Positions 8,504-16,695 of a DNA stretch of 59,147 nt are shown one piece after another. Each line of letters opens with the position of its first letter. Position 1 is the stretch's first letter. The stretch lies in NCBI RefSeq assembly GCF_018614075.1, contig NZ_JAGGOZ010000060.1, forward strand, positions 1 to 59,147, given 5' to 3'. The stretch is from Streptomyces sp. ISL-94 (lineage in GTDB: Bacteria; Actinomycetota; Actinomycetes; Streptomycetales; Streptomycetaceae). The notes beneath the pieces were generated by a model. It was not told the DNA's origin. It searched no databases and was given only the letters and a program-made list of their open reading frames with translations. The translations under genes and the position numbers were made by a program.

Positions 8504-9784
8504 TTAGAGGGGGAGGCCCGGGGCCGGGAAGGCGGACATGAGGGCGGCCACCTCCGCGCGGATCGCGGCGAGGGCCGGCTCGTCGGCCTTGGCGGCGGCG
8601 TCGACCGCACGGGCGATCCAGTCAGCGACCACGGGCATGTGGTCCGCCGACAGGCCGCGGGACGTCAGCGACGGCGTGCCGATGCGGATGCCCGACGGGT
8701 CGAACGGCTTGCGCGGGTCGAACGGCACCGTGTTGTAGTTGACCACGATGCCCGCGCGGTCCAGCGCCTTGGCCGCCACCTTGCCCGGCACGTCCCGCGA
8801 GGTCAGGTCCATCAGGATCAGGTGGTTGTCCGTACCGCCCGAGACCAGGTCGAAGCCCCGCGCCAGAAGCGCCTGGGCCAGCGCCTTGGCGTTCGTGACG
8901 ACCGCGTGCGCGTAGGCGGTGAAGGACGGCTGCGCCGCCTCGTGGAGGGCCACCGCGATGCCGGCCGTCGTCTGGTTGTGCGGGCCGCCCTGGAGGCCCG
9001 GGAAGACCGCCTTGTCGATGGCCTTCGCGTGCTCCTCCCGGCACATCAGCATCGCGCCGCGCGGACCCCGCAGGGTCTTGTGCGTGGTCGTGGAGACGAC
9101 ATCGACGTGACCCACCGGCGACGGGTGGGCCCCGCCCGCGATCAGGCCCGCGATGTGGGCCACGTCCGCGACCAGGATCGAGCCCGCCTCCTCCGCGATC
9201 GACGCGAACGCCGCGAAGTCGATCGTGCGGGGCAGGGCGGTACCGCCGCAGAAGATCAGCTTGGGGCGTTCCGCCAGGGCCAGGTCGCGGACGGCGTCGT
9301 AGTCGATCAGGCCGGTGCCGGGCTGGACCCCGTACTGCACGCCCCGGAACCACGAGCCCGTCGCCGAGACCCCCCAGCCGTGGGTCAGGTGCCCGCCCAT
9401 CGGCAGCGCCATGCCCATGACCGTGTCGCCCGGCTTCGCGAAGGCCAGGTACACCGCCAGGTTGGCCGGCGAGCCGGAGTACGGCTGCACGTTGGCGTGG
9501 TCCACGCCGAACAGGCCCTTCGCCCGCTCGATCGCCAGGGCCTCGACGCGGTCGATGTTCTGCTGGCCCTCGTAGTAGCGGCGGCCGGGGTAGCCCTCGC
9601 TGTACTTGTTCTGCAGCACCGTGCCGGAGGCTTCGAGCACGGCCGCAGACACGTAGTTCTCGCTCGGGATCAGGCGCAGGGTCTCCGCCTGCAGTACTTC
9701 TTCCGCCGCGACGAAGGACGCCAGTTCGGGGTCGGTCGCCCAAAGGGAAGGGTGGCTGCGGGCGGGATGGCGGCGCGCGGTCAT
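8504..9784 (-). CDS. glyA: Serine hydroxymethyltransferase
   Basis: A 426-residue PLP enzyme that interconverts serine and glycine while charging tetrahydrofolate with one-carbon units. The PLP lysine is K236 in STTTHKTLRGPRG; other family signatures are SENYVS, NKYSEGYPG, DVAHIAGLI and PGLQGGPHN. Length is normal. ATG 9784 follows a strong GGAGGAAA ribosome binding site. Streptomyces often have more than one glyA, so this may be a paralogue rather than the only copy. FolD, which processes the product, lies 12 kb away. The upstream leader has no glycine-riboswitch core that I could recognise. Confidence 0.94.
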   Translation of the reverse strand: MTARRHPARSHPSLWATDPELASFVAAEEVLQAETLRLIPSENYVSAAVLEASGTVLQNKYSEGYPGRRYYEGQQNIDRVEALAIERAKGLFGVDHANVQPYSGSPANLAVYLAFAKPGDTVMGMALPMGGHLTHGWGVSATGSWFRGVQYGVQPGTGLIDYDAVRDLALAERPKLIFCGGTALPRTIDFAAFASIAEEAGSILVADVAHIAGLIAGGAHPSPVGHVDVVSTTTHKTLRGPRGAMLMCREEHAKAIDKAVFPGLQGGPHNQTTAGIAVALHEAAQPSFTAYAHAVVTNAKALAQALLARGFDLVSGGTDNHLILMDLTSRDVPGKVAAKALDRAGIVVNYNTVPFDPRKPFDPSGIRIGTPSLTSRGLSADHMPVVADWIARAVDAAAKADEPALAAIRAEVAALMSAFPAPGLPL

Positions 9785-9975
9785 GGCGGCTTTCCTCCGG
9801 GGTCGATGTCAGATCTCGTCGTCCCCGCGAGGCCCAGGCGAGCGGCCCTGTGTGCGGTCGTACGCGCACGACTCCCCCGGAGTCCGTTCTCCGTGCGCCA
9901 GTCGCCGTGCGTATCCGTCACCTTAGCGGGCGCGCCACGGGAAAGGTTTCTCCGCCCGGTATACGAGCGAGGATG

Positions 9976-9993
9976 GAGGGTGACGCCACCCTC
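9976..9993. promoter_or_regulatory. Inverted repeat upstream of rocD
   Basis: GAGGGTG (9976-9982) and CACCCTC (9987-9993) form a perfect 7-bp inverted repeat 31 bp before the rocD start, in the divergent glyA-rocD intergenic region. It could be an operator for rocD or a leader hairpin; no regulator is encoded next to it. Confidence 0.45.
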
Positions 9994-10024
9994 GTCACAG
10001 GCCTGACGGACGATCGGAGACCCC

Positions 10025-11230
10025 GTGTCGACAACTGCTGATGCCATCCGCTCCGCCGACGCGCACAGCGCGCACACCTACCACCCGCTGCCCGTCGTCG
10101 TCGCGTCCGCGGAGGGCGCGTGGATGACCGACGTGGAGGGACGCCGGTACCTGGACATGCTCGCCGGGTACTCGGCGCTCAACTTCGGGCACGGCAACCG
10201 CCGCCTGATCGACGCCGCCAAGGCGCAGCTGGAGCGGGTCACGCTCACCTCGCGCGCCTTCCACCACGACCGCTTCGCCGACTTCTGCGCCGAACTCGCC
10301 GCGCTCTGCGGCAAGGAGATGGTGCTGCCCATGAACACGGGCGCGGAGGCGGTGGAGACGGCCGTGAAGACCGCCCGCAAGTGGGGCTACGAGGTCAAGG
10401 GCGTCCCGGACGGGCACGCCAAGATCGTGGTCGCCGCCGACAACTTCCACGGGCGGACGACGACCATCGTCTCCTTCTCCACGGACCACGACGCACGCGA
10501 CCACTTCGGTCCGTACACGCCGGGCTTCGAGATCGTCCCGTACGGGGACCTCACCGCGCTCGCCCACGCGGTCACCGAGAACACGGTGGCCGTGCTGCTG
10601 GAACCGATCCAGGGCGAGGCGGGGGTGCTGGTGCCGCCCTCCGGATACCTGAGGGGCGTACGGGAGCTGACGCGCGAGCGGAACGTGCTCTTCATGGCGG
10701 ACGAGATCCAGTCCGGGCTCGGGCGCACCGGGCGCACCTTCGCGTGCGAGCACGAGGAGGTCATCCCGGACGTGTACATCCTCGGCAAGGCGCTCGGCGG
10801 CGGTGTGGTGCCGGTGTCGGCGGTCGTCGCCGACGCGGACGTGCTCGGGGTGTTCCGGCCCGGCGAGCACGGGTCCACCTTCGGCGGGAACCCGCTGGCC
10901 TGCGCCGTCGCCCTGGAGGTGATCGCGATGCTCCGGACCGGGGAGTACCAGCAGCGGGCCGCCGAGCTCGGCGACCACCTGCACCGGGAGCTGGGCCTGC
11001 TGGTCGGCGGGGGCGCGGTCACCGCCGTACGGGGGCGGGGGCTCTGGGCGGGCGTGGACATCGACCCGGCGCGCGGGACGGGCCGGGAGATCTCCGAGAA
11101 GCTGATGGAACGGCGGGTGCTGGCGAAGGACACCCACGGGTCGACGATCCGGCTGGCCCCGCCCCTGGTGATCTCCAAGGAGGACCTGGACTGGGGGCTG
11201 GACCAGCTCAGGGCGGTACTCGGCGGCTGA
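10025..11230 (+). CDS. rocD: Ornithine--oxo-acid aminotransferase
   Basis: A 401-residue class III PLP aminotransferase. It moves the delta-amino group of ornithine to 2-oxoglutarate, giving glutamate semialdehyde in arginine and ornithine breakdown. The PLP lysine is K255 in YILGKALGGG; MADEIQSGLGRTG contains the cofactor-binding aspartate, and NTGAEAVETA is the phosphate-binding region. These match ornithine aminotransferases more closely than acetylornithine or GABA enzymes. The start is GTG 10025. It converges on an ATP-grasp protein gene 95 bp away. Confidence 0.92.
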   Translation: MSTTADAIRSADAHSAHTYHPLPVVVASAEGAWMTDVEGRRYLDMLAGYSALNFGHGNRRLIDAAKAQLERVTLTSRAFHHDRFADFCAELAALCGKEMVLPMNTGAEAVETAVKTARKWGYEVKGVPDGHAKIVVAADNFHGRTTTIVSFSTDHDARDHFGPYTPGFEIVPYGDLTALAHAVTENTVAVLLEPIQGEAGVLVPPSGYLRGVRELTRERNVLFMADEIQSGLGRTGRTFACEHEEVIPDVYILGKALGGGVVPVSAVVADADVLGVFRPGEHGSTFGGNPLACAVALEVIAMLRTGEYQQRAAELGDHLHRELGLLVGGGAVTAVRGRGLWAGVDIDPARGTGREISEKLMERRVLAKDTHGSTIRLAPPLVISKEDLDWGLDQLRAVLGG

Positions 11231-11325
11231 CCGGGCGGGGCGGGGGGCGGGGCCGGGGCTGCGGTCCCGGCCACGGCCCCCCGGGCGGGGCTGCGGCCGC
11301 CCATACCCCCCGCGCCCCGCAAGCC

Positions 11326-12516
11326 CTACAAGATGACGTGCGGCAGGAAGCGGGCGTACTCGTCCGTGACCGGCCCCGCCGATTCGCGGATGCCGAGCCC
11401 CGCCGCCTCGTCCTCGACGACCCACGCGCCGAGCACCACCCGGTTGCCGTCGAAGTCGGGCAGCGGGGCGAGGCCCTGGAAGCAGTACCGCTCGTCCTCC
11501 TGCGCCACGAACGGCTCGCCACCGGGTTCGTGGAGGGTGACCCCGGCGCCCTCGCGGCCCAGCAGCGGCTTCGCGACGTAACCGCCCTCCTCGGCCAGCT
11601 CGCGCGGGCCGTCGAGGTAGGCGGGCAGCAGGTTCGGGTGCTCCGGGAAGAGCTCCCACAGGATCGCCAGCAGCGCCTTGTTGGACAGCAGCATCTTCCA
11701 CAGCGGCTCGATCCAGCAGGTGGTGCCGGAGCCGCCGCCGTGGTCGTAGGTGCCGAGGACCTGCGGGCCGAACTCGTCGGTGGCCAGCCACTCCCACGGG
11801 TAGAGCTTGAAGCAGCCGCGGATGAAGCGGAGCCGGTCGTCCACGAACCGGCCGGAGAGGCTGTCCCAGCCGATCTGCTCGACGGACAGGGCGTGGGTCT
11901 CCAGGCCGGCCTGCTCGGCGGTCTCCTGGAGGTAGGCGACCGTCATCAGGTCCTCGCCGAGCTCGTCGGTCTCGGAGTGCGCGAAGTGCAGCGGGCCGGG
12001 CGGGAGCAGCTCGGCCTGCCGGCGCCAGGCGTCGACGAGGCGCTCGTGGAGGGAGTTCCACTGGTCGGCGCCGGGGAAGCGCTCCTCCATCCAGAACCAC
12101 TGGGGGCTCGCCGCCTCGACGAGGGAGGTGGGGGTGTCGGCGTTGTACTCCAGCATCTTCGCCGGGCTGCCGGTGCCGTCGTAGCGGAGGTCGAACCGGC
12201 CGTAGAGGGAGGGCTGTTCGGCGCGGCGGTGCCAGGACTCCGCGACCAGGGCGGCGAGCTTCGGGTCGGTGATGCCGAGGTCCGCGAAGCGGTCGTGCTC
12301 GACGATGTGCGCGGCCGCGGCCAGGCACATGGCGTGCAGCTCCTCGACGACGTTCTCCAGCGCCTCGACCTCGGGGAGGGAGAAGGAGTAGTACGCGCTC
12401 TCGTCCCAGTAGGGGCGCAGGGAGTCGTCGGGGTAGCGGGTGAGGGGGTAGATCAGGCCCTGCTCCTCGACGGTCTTCTGCCAGTCGGGGCGGGGCTCGA
12501 TGGTGTGCCGCTTCAT
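11326..12516 (-). CDS. Glutathionylspermidine synthase-like ATP-grasp protein (YgiC/YjfC type)
   Basis: A 396-residue protein of the glutathionylspermidine synthase preATP-grasp/ATP-grasp family, similar to E. coli YgiC and YjfC. Recognisable stretches include GRFDLRYDG, LEYNADTPTSLVEA, IEPLWKMLLSNKA, KPLLGREGAGV and VLGAWVVEDEAAGLGIRES. YgiC relatives can ligate peptides ATP-dependently; the substrate here is unknown, and glutathione itself is not the usual thiol of actinomycetes. It lies 50 bp after a small lipoprotein gene, mirroring the E. coli ygiB-ygiC pair, so the two probably work together at the envelope. Confidence 0.88.
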   Translation of the reverse strand: MKRHTIEPRPDWQKTVEEQGLIYPLTRYPDDSLRPYWDESAYYSFSLPEVEALENVVEELHAMCLAAAAHIVEHDRFADLGITDPKLAALVAESWHRRAEQPSLYGRFDLRYDGTGSPAKMLEYNADTPTSLVEAASPQWFWMEERFPGADQWNSLHERLVDAWRRQAELLPPGPLHFAHSETDELGEDLMTVAYLQETAEQAGLETHALSVEQIGWDSLSGRFVDDRLRFIRGCFKLYPWEWLATDEFGPQVLGTYDHGGGSGTTCWIEPLWKMLLSNKALLAILWELFPEHPNLLPAYLDGPRELAEEGGYVAKPLLGREGAGVTLHEPGGEPFVAQEDERYCFQGLAPLPDFDGNRVVLGAWVVEDEAAGLGIRESAGPVTDEYARFLPHVIL

Positions 12517-12566
12517 GGGTGTGGGGGTTCCCTGGAGTCCGGAATGGCGGGAGTTCCTGGCGTTCG

Positions 12567-12875
12567 TCAGCCGCCGCTGGAGCCGGAGCTGCTGTGTCCG
12601 CCGATGCCGCCGCGGGTGACGGCGGACTTGTCGAAGCTGCCGCCGGTGACCTTGCCTCTGCTGACGGTGCCGCCGTAGTACCAGGTGCCGCGGCCGCCGC
12701 TCTTGCAGTCCTTGCTGTTCAGGTGCTCCAGCGTGGACCGGGACGCGCAGCGCTTGTCGGGCTCGTCGCTGCTGCCGCAGGCCACGAGCGTGGCCGCGAG
12801 CAGACCCATCCCGCCGAGGGCCACGGCGCCGGAGCGCATACGGCGCTGGGTGGTACTGGTACTGGTGCTGTCCAT
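12567..12875 (-). CDS. Small lipoprotein, YgiB-like partner of the ATP-grasp protein
   Basis: A 102-residue protein. After a basic, Thr/Ser-rich start (MDSTSTSTTQRRMRSG) comes a hydrophobic signal ending in the lipobox LVAC, so it should be lipidated at Cys 33 and exported. The mature part is Gly/Ser-rich and contains paired cysteines and a WYYGG motif that recalls DUF1190/YgiB proteins. It lies immediately upstream of the glutathionylspermidine synthase-like gene on the same strand. No biochemical function is known. Confidence 0.8.
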   Translation of the reverse strand: MDSTSTSTTQRRMRSGAVALGGMGLLAATLVACGSSDEPDKRCASRSTLEHLNSKDCKSGGRGTWYYGGTVSRGKVTGGSFDKSAVTRGGIGGHSSSGSSGG

Positions 12876-12956
12876 GTGGCTGATCCCCCTGGTGGCGTGC
12901 TGCCGACAGACTAGAGCGGGGCACCCGGCCGATGGAATCCGGCCGCCGCGAGATCT

Positions 12957-13811
12957 GTGACCTACAGTCAGTTCGTGCTGATTGGGATGATTTGCGCGCT
13001 GGCGGCGGCGGTCTGCTTCGGTACGGCGTCCGTTCTGCAGGCGGTGGCGGCGCGGGCCGCGGAGCCGGGGACGGGGTCCGGGGTGGACGCGGCGCTGCTG
13101 CTGCGGGCGGTGCGGCAGTGGCGGTACGTGGCCGGGCTCGGCCTGGACGCGGTCGGCTTCGTCCTCCAGATCATCGCGCTGCGCCACATTCCGATCTACG
13201 CGGTGGGGGCCGCGCTCGCCGCGAGCCTGGCGGTGACGGCGGTGGTGGCGGCCAGGCTGTTGCGGGTACGGCTGTCGGGGCTGGAGTGGGGCGCGGTGGG
13301 AGTGGTGTGCGCGGGGCTGCTGATGCTGGGGCTGGCGTCCGGGGAGGAGGGGTCGGGGAAGGGGCCGCTCGCGCTGAAGCTGGGGCTGCTGGGGGTGGCG
13401 GGGCTGGTGCTGCTCGCCGGCGCGGCGGCAGGGCGGCTCCCGGACCGGCCGCGCGCGCTGGTTCTGGGGTTCGCGGCGGGAACGGGCTTCGGGGTGGTGG
13501 AGGTGGCGGTCCGCCTGCTCGACTCCGTCTGGGACGTGGGGAACCCGGCGCTGTACGCACTGCTGCTGGGCGGGGGTGCGGCGTTCCTGCTCCTCACGTC
13601 GGCGCTGGCGCGCGGCTCGGTGACAGCGGCGACGGCGGGGCTGGTGCTGGGCGAGACGATCGCCCCGGCGGTGGCGGGGGTGGCGTGGCTCGGCGACCGC
13701 ACCCGGGAGGGCCTCACCTGGCTGGCGGTAGCCGGCTTCGCGGTAGCGGTGGCCGGCTCCCTGACCCTGGCCCGCTTCGGCGAACCCCCAGCGGATCCAG
13801 CCCCGCCCTGA
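12957..13811 (+). CDS. DMT/EamA-like integral membrane protein
   Basis: A 284-residue protein that is hydrophobic throughout, with about nine or ten membrane segments like the drug/metabolite transporter family. Signatures: CAAAVCFGTASVLQA at the N-terminus, HIPIYAVGAALAASLAV in the middle and AGLVLGETIAPAVAG near the end. The last resembles the second half of an EamA-type duplicated fold. GTG 12957 is used here, but GTG 12975 or the in-frame ATG just after it are also possible because no strong ribosome binding site is seen. Substrate unknown. Confidence 0.78.
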   Translation: MTYSQFVLIGMICALAAAVCFGTASVLQAVAARAAEPGTGSGVDAALLLRAVRQWRYVAGLGLDAVGFVLQIIALRHIPIYAVGAALAASLAVTAVVAARLLRVRLSGLEWGAVGVVCAGLLMLGLASGEEGSGKGPLALKLGLLGVAGLVLLAGAAAGRLPDRPRALVLGFAAGTGFGVVEVAVRLLDSVWDVGNPALYALLLGGGAAFLLLTSALARGSVTAATAGLVLGETIAPAVAGVAWLGDRTREGLTWLAVAGFAVAVAGSLTLARFGEPPADPAPP

Positions 13812-13899
13812 CCGGCCCCTACGGGGAGCCCCCGGGCGCTGCCCCGGCCCCGCGCCGCCCTCGCCGGCGAGGCTGGACGGAGGCTGAGGGGTGCGGCGA

Positions 13900-14150
13900 G
13901 TCCGGCCGGTGCTCGGCGGCTTCGCCGGAGGTCCGCCCTCAAACGCCGGGCGGGCCTGAAATGGCGCGGCGCGCACTTCCAGGCCTACGCCGGCCACATC
14001 CAGCCCCGCCGGCGATTGAGGCGCGGGGTCTGGGACAGCGCCCCGGCAACGGCGCCGCACCCACAAAGCCCCGGGAAACGCCAGCCCCGCCGGCGATTGA
14101 GGCGCGGGGTCTGGGGCAGCGCCCCGGGGCCGCGGGGTTCGGGTAACCCC
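13900..14150. repeat. GC-rich hairpin repeat array (locus B of five)
   Basis: Fills most of the 361-bp gap between the convergent membrane-protein and SnoaL genes. The core GCCGGCGATTGAGG starts at 14008 and 14089 (81-bp spacing), each followed by a GGGGC/GCCCC hairpin. A degenerate, partly inverted copy (CTCAAACGCCGGGCGGG) lies near 13940. The flank CCGGCCACATCCAGCC is shared with locus A, so the dispersed unit is longer than the hairpin. No gene is seen in this gap. Confidence 0.78.
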
Positions 14151-14172
14151 AGCCGCGTCGGGAGGCGGGGCG

Positions 14173-14586
14173 TCAGGGGGTTTTGGCGTAGCCCAGGGCC
14201 TCCGTGATGCGGCCGGCACGGATCCGCATCAGGTTGACGCCGAGCACCGACGTCTCCTGACCGGTGCCGAAGACCGCCTCGCCGTCCGTGAAGACCGCCC
14301 GCCACTGGATCACCGCACGGTCACCCGCCACGAACACCTCGTACGGCGTGAAGGTGGTCGACCGGTCGGCGGCCAGGGTCTGCCAGAACTCCAGGCAGGC
14401 CGCGCGGCCCTCGTAGCGCGCGCCCTCGGGGGCCGGCTGGACCCCCACCATCACGCAGTCCTCGGCCACGAGGTCCGTCAGGAGTCCCGGCTCGCGTCCG
14501 GTGAACGCCCGGTTGAAGCGGCTGATCACTTCTGCCGTGTCGAGTTCCGTCGGGGTGACCGGCGTCGGCGTCGTCGTCCTCGTCAT
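14173..14586 (-). CDS. SnoaL-like / NTF2-fold protein
   Basis: A 137-residue protein with the alpha+beta-barrel pattern of SnoaL-like (DUF4440-type) proteins: helix SRFNRAFTGREPGLLTDLVAED, YEGRAACLEFWQTL and a C-terminal GVNLMRIRAGRITEALGY. Such proteins bind or isomerise small hydrophobic molecules, or serve stress responses; the sequence does not tell which. It follows the MocR regulator gene by 87 bp on the same strand, so it may be controlled or cotranscribed with it. Confidence 0.82.
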   Translation of the reverse strand: MTRTTTPTPVTPTELDTAEVISRFNRAFTGREPGLLTDLVAEDCVMVGVQPAPEGARYEGRAACLEFWQTLAADRSTTFTPYEVFVAGDRAVIQWRAVFTDGEAVFGTGQETSVLGVNLMRIRAGRITEALGYAKTP

Positions 14587-14673
14587 CGTGGGTTCCCTTT
14601 CCCGTCTTCGGCGTTGCAGCGATCCTCCCCGCCCGCCCCCCGCCCCTCAATTCCCTCCGGGGAATGGCAGCGC

Positions 14674-16068
14674 CTACGGAAGCGCCGCCGACAGCGCGCC
14701 CAGCGTCGGGGTCCACGCGCTGTCCGACGGGGTGCCGTAGCCGACCACCAGCGCGTCGCGCGGCGGGAGGTCCGCCCCCGGGTGGCGGAAGGCGGAGAGG
14801 CCTTCCACGGCCAGGTCCTGCCAGGCCGCCGACTGGACCACCGAGCGCTCCGTCCCCGCCGGGAGGTCCAGCACCGCGTGCAGGCCCGCCGCGATGCCCG
14901 AGACGGCCACCCGGCCGGCCAGGGCCGCCACCAGCTCGTCCCGGCGGCGCCGGTACCGCAGGCGCATGCCGCGCACGTGCCGGTCGTACGCCCCCGAGGT
15001 GATGAACTCCGCGAGCGTGAGCTGGTCCAGCGCGCTGGAGGTCCAGTCGCTCATGCCCTTCACCGCCAGCACCTCGTCGAGCAGCCCCGGCGGGACCACC
15101 ATCCAGCCCATGCGCAGCCCCGGCGCGAGGGACTTGCTGGCCGTGCCGAGGTAGACCACCCGGTCCGGGTCCAGCCCCTGCAGCGCGCCCACCGGCTGGC
15201 GGTCGTAGCGGAACTCCCCGTCGTAGTCGTCCTCCAGGACCAGCCCGCCCGTGGTCCGGGCCCAGTCGACCACCGCCGCCCGCCGGGCCGGGGTCAGGGC
15301 GGCCCCGGTCGGGAACTGGTGCGCCGGGGTCAGGAGCACCGCGCCCACCGCCCCGGTCAGCTCCCCCGTACGGGCGCCCTCCGCGTCCACCCCCAGCGGC
15401 CGCGTCCGCAGCCCCGCCCGCGCGAGCAGGTTCCGGTGGATGTCCAGGCAGTACCCCTCCACCGCCATCTCCCGCACCCGCCGCGCCCGCAGCACCCGGG
15501 CCAGCAGTCCCAGCGCGTGGACGAAGCCCGAGCACAGCACGATCCGGTCCGGGTCCGCGTACACCCCGCGGGCCCGCGCCAGGTAACCGGTCAGCGCCTC
15601 CCGCAGCTCCGGGCGGCCGCGCCCGTCGGCCGAGTACCCGAAGGCTTCGTTCGGCGCGTCGGTCAGCGCCCGCCGGGCCGCCGACAGCCAGGCCGCGCGC
15701 GGGAAGCCGCCCAGGTCCGGGGATCCGGGCACCAGGCTGTACGAGGCCCCCCGGCGCGCGGGGTGCCGTACGCGGGCCGCCGCCGCGGGCTTGCGCGGCC
15801 GGGCCCGTTCGGCGACCCGCGTGCCCGACCCCTGGCGGGCCGTCAGCCAGCCCTCGGCGACGAGCTCGGCGTACGCCTCCGCGACCGTGTTGCGGGCGAT
15901 CCCCAGGTCTGCGGCGAGTGAGCGGGAGGACGGCAGCCGGGTCCCGGCGGCCAGCCGCCCACTGCGCGCGGCCTCGCGCAGCGCCTCGGTGAGCCCGGCC
16001 CGCAGGCCGCGGCCGGCGGAGAGGTCCAGATGCAGGTCGGCGCCGAAAGTGGCCCATGATTCCGTCAT
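14674..16068 (-). CDS. MocR/PdxR-type regulator (GntR DNA-binding domain fused to aminotransferase domain)
   Basis: A 464-residue PLP-dependent transcription factor. Residues 15-85 form a GntR winged helix (LPSSRSLAADLGIARNTVAE), and about 115-460 form a class I aminotransferase-like domain with the PLP lysine in TASKSLAPGLR and the cofactor-binding aspartate in VLEDDYDGEF. Family members sense PLP or amino compounds and often activate the divergent gene. Here the divergent gene is an AhpD-like protein, and the intergenic DNA holds ATATGGACCATAT. The start ATG lies inside that region. The cognate signal is unknown. Confidence 0.9.
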   Translation of the reverse strand: MTESWATFGADLHLDLSAGRGLRAGLTEALREAARSGRLAAGTRLPSSRSLAADLGIARNTVAEAYAELVAEGWLTARQGSGTRVAERARPRKPAAAARVRHPARRGASYSLVPGSPDLGGFPRAAWLSAARRALTDAPNEAFGYSADGRGRPELREALTGYLARARGVYADPDRIVLCSGFVHALGLLARVLRARRVREMAVEGYCLDIHRNLLARAGLRTRPLGVDAEGARTGELTGAVGAVLLTPAHQFPTGAALTPARRAAVVDWARTTGGLVLEDDYDGEFRYDRQPVGALQGLDPDRVVYLGTASKSLAPGLRMGWMVVPPGLLDEVLAVKGMSDWTSSALDQLTLAEFITSGAYDRHVRGMRLRYRRRRDELVAALAGRVAVSGIAAGLHAVLDLPAGTERSVVQSAAWQDLAVEGLSAFRHPGADLPPRDALVVGYGTPSDSAWTPTLGALSAALP

Positions 16069-16070
16069 GG

Positions 16071-16108
16071 ATATGGACCATATCGGCGGTCCGGTTCTCT
16101 CCTACGGT
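16071..16108 (+). promoter_or_regulatory. Candidate MocR operator and leaderless promoter of the AhpD-like gene
   Basis: ATATGGACCATAT (16071-16083) is a perfect inverted repeat around a central A. It covers the expected -35 position of a promoter whose -10 is TACGGT (16103-16108). Transcription would begin at about 16114-16116, at or next to ATG 16116, and no ribosome binding site is present, so the mRNA is probably leaderless. The weak -35 fits an activator-dependent promoter. Confidence 0.55.
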
Positions 16109-16115
16109 GGGACGC

Positions 16116-16652
16116 ATGACGACCACGAACGAGCACCAGCAGACCCACCACCACAGCCACGCCGACGCCGGTTCCTACGCCCCCGAGCACACCCCCCGCC
16201 TCCAGTGGGCGAAGCTCGCCCCTGAGGTCTACAAGGCCGTCACGGCGCTGGAGATCGCCTCGAAGAAGGGCCTGGACCCGGCCCTCGTCGAGCTCGTCAA
16301 GCTCCGCGCCTCGCAGCTCAACCACTGCGCCTTCTGTATCGACATGCACGCCAAGGACGCGATCGCCGCCGGTGAGAGCGTCGAGCGGATCGTGCTGCTG
16401 GGCGCATGGGAGGAGTCGCGGCACTTCTACACCGAGAAGGAGCTCGCCGCGATCGAGCTCACCGAGGCGGTCACCGTCCTCACCGACGGGTTCGTGCCCG
16501 ACGAGGTCTACGAGAAGGCCGCCCGGCACTTCGAGGAGCGCGAGCTGACCCAGCTGATCGCCGTCATCGCGACGATCAACGTCTGGAACCGCTTCGGCGT
16601 CACCACCCGCATGGTGCCGGGGCACTACACCCCGGGCATGTACAAGAGCTGA
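16116..16652 (+). CDS. Carboxymuconolactone decarboxylase / AhpD-like alkylhydroperoxidase
   Basis: A 178-residue protein. A His-rich start (residues 7-14) precedes the AhpD fold, which carries the redox motif C-x-x-C in NHCAFCIDMHAKDA at about 69-79. Such proteins reduce peroxides or regenerate peroxiredoxins. The first ATG in frame (16056) lies inside the divergent regulator gene; ATG 16116 is preferred because the promoter puts the transcript start there. It faces the MocR regulator and is probably its target. A perfect hairpin follows the stop. Confidence 0.87.
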   Translation: MTTTNEHQQTHHHSHADAGSYAPEHTPRLQWAKLAPEVYKAVTALEIASKKGLDPALVELVKLRASQLNHCAFCIDMHAKDAIAAGESVERIVLLGAWEESRHFYTEKELAAIELTEAVTVLTDGFVPDEVYEKAARHFEERELTQLIAVIATINVWNRFGVTTRMVPGHYTPGMYKS

Positions 16653-16658
16653 GCCGGT

Positions 16659-16683
16659 GTCACCGGGTACCCCGCCCGGTGAC
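16659..16683. terminator. Bidirectional hairpin between convergent genes
   Basis: GTCACCGGG (16659-16667) and CCCGGTGAC (16675-16683) form a perfect 9-bp stem with a 7-base loop. It lies between the AhpD-like stop and the stop of the leftward three-gene operon. Confidence 0.65.
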
Positions 16684-16695
16684 CGCGTCACCGCG

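Noticed and set aside
9785..9950. Possible glycine riboswitch in the glyA leader
   Set aside because: GGAGA occurs, but the paired conserved core segments of that riboswitch are not present.
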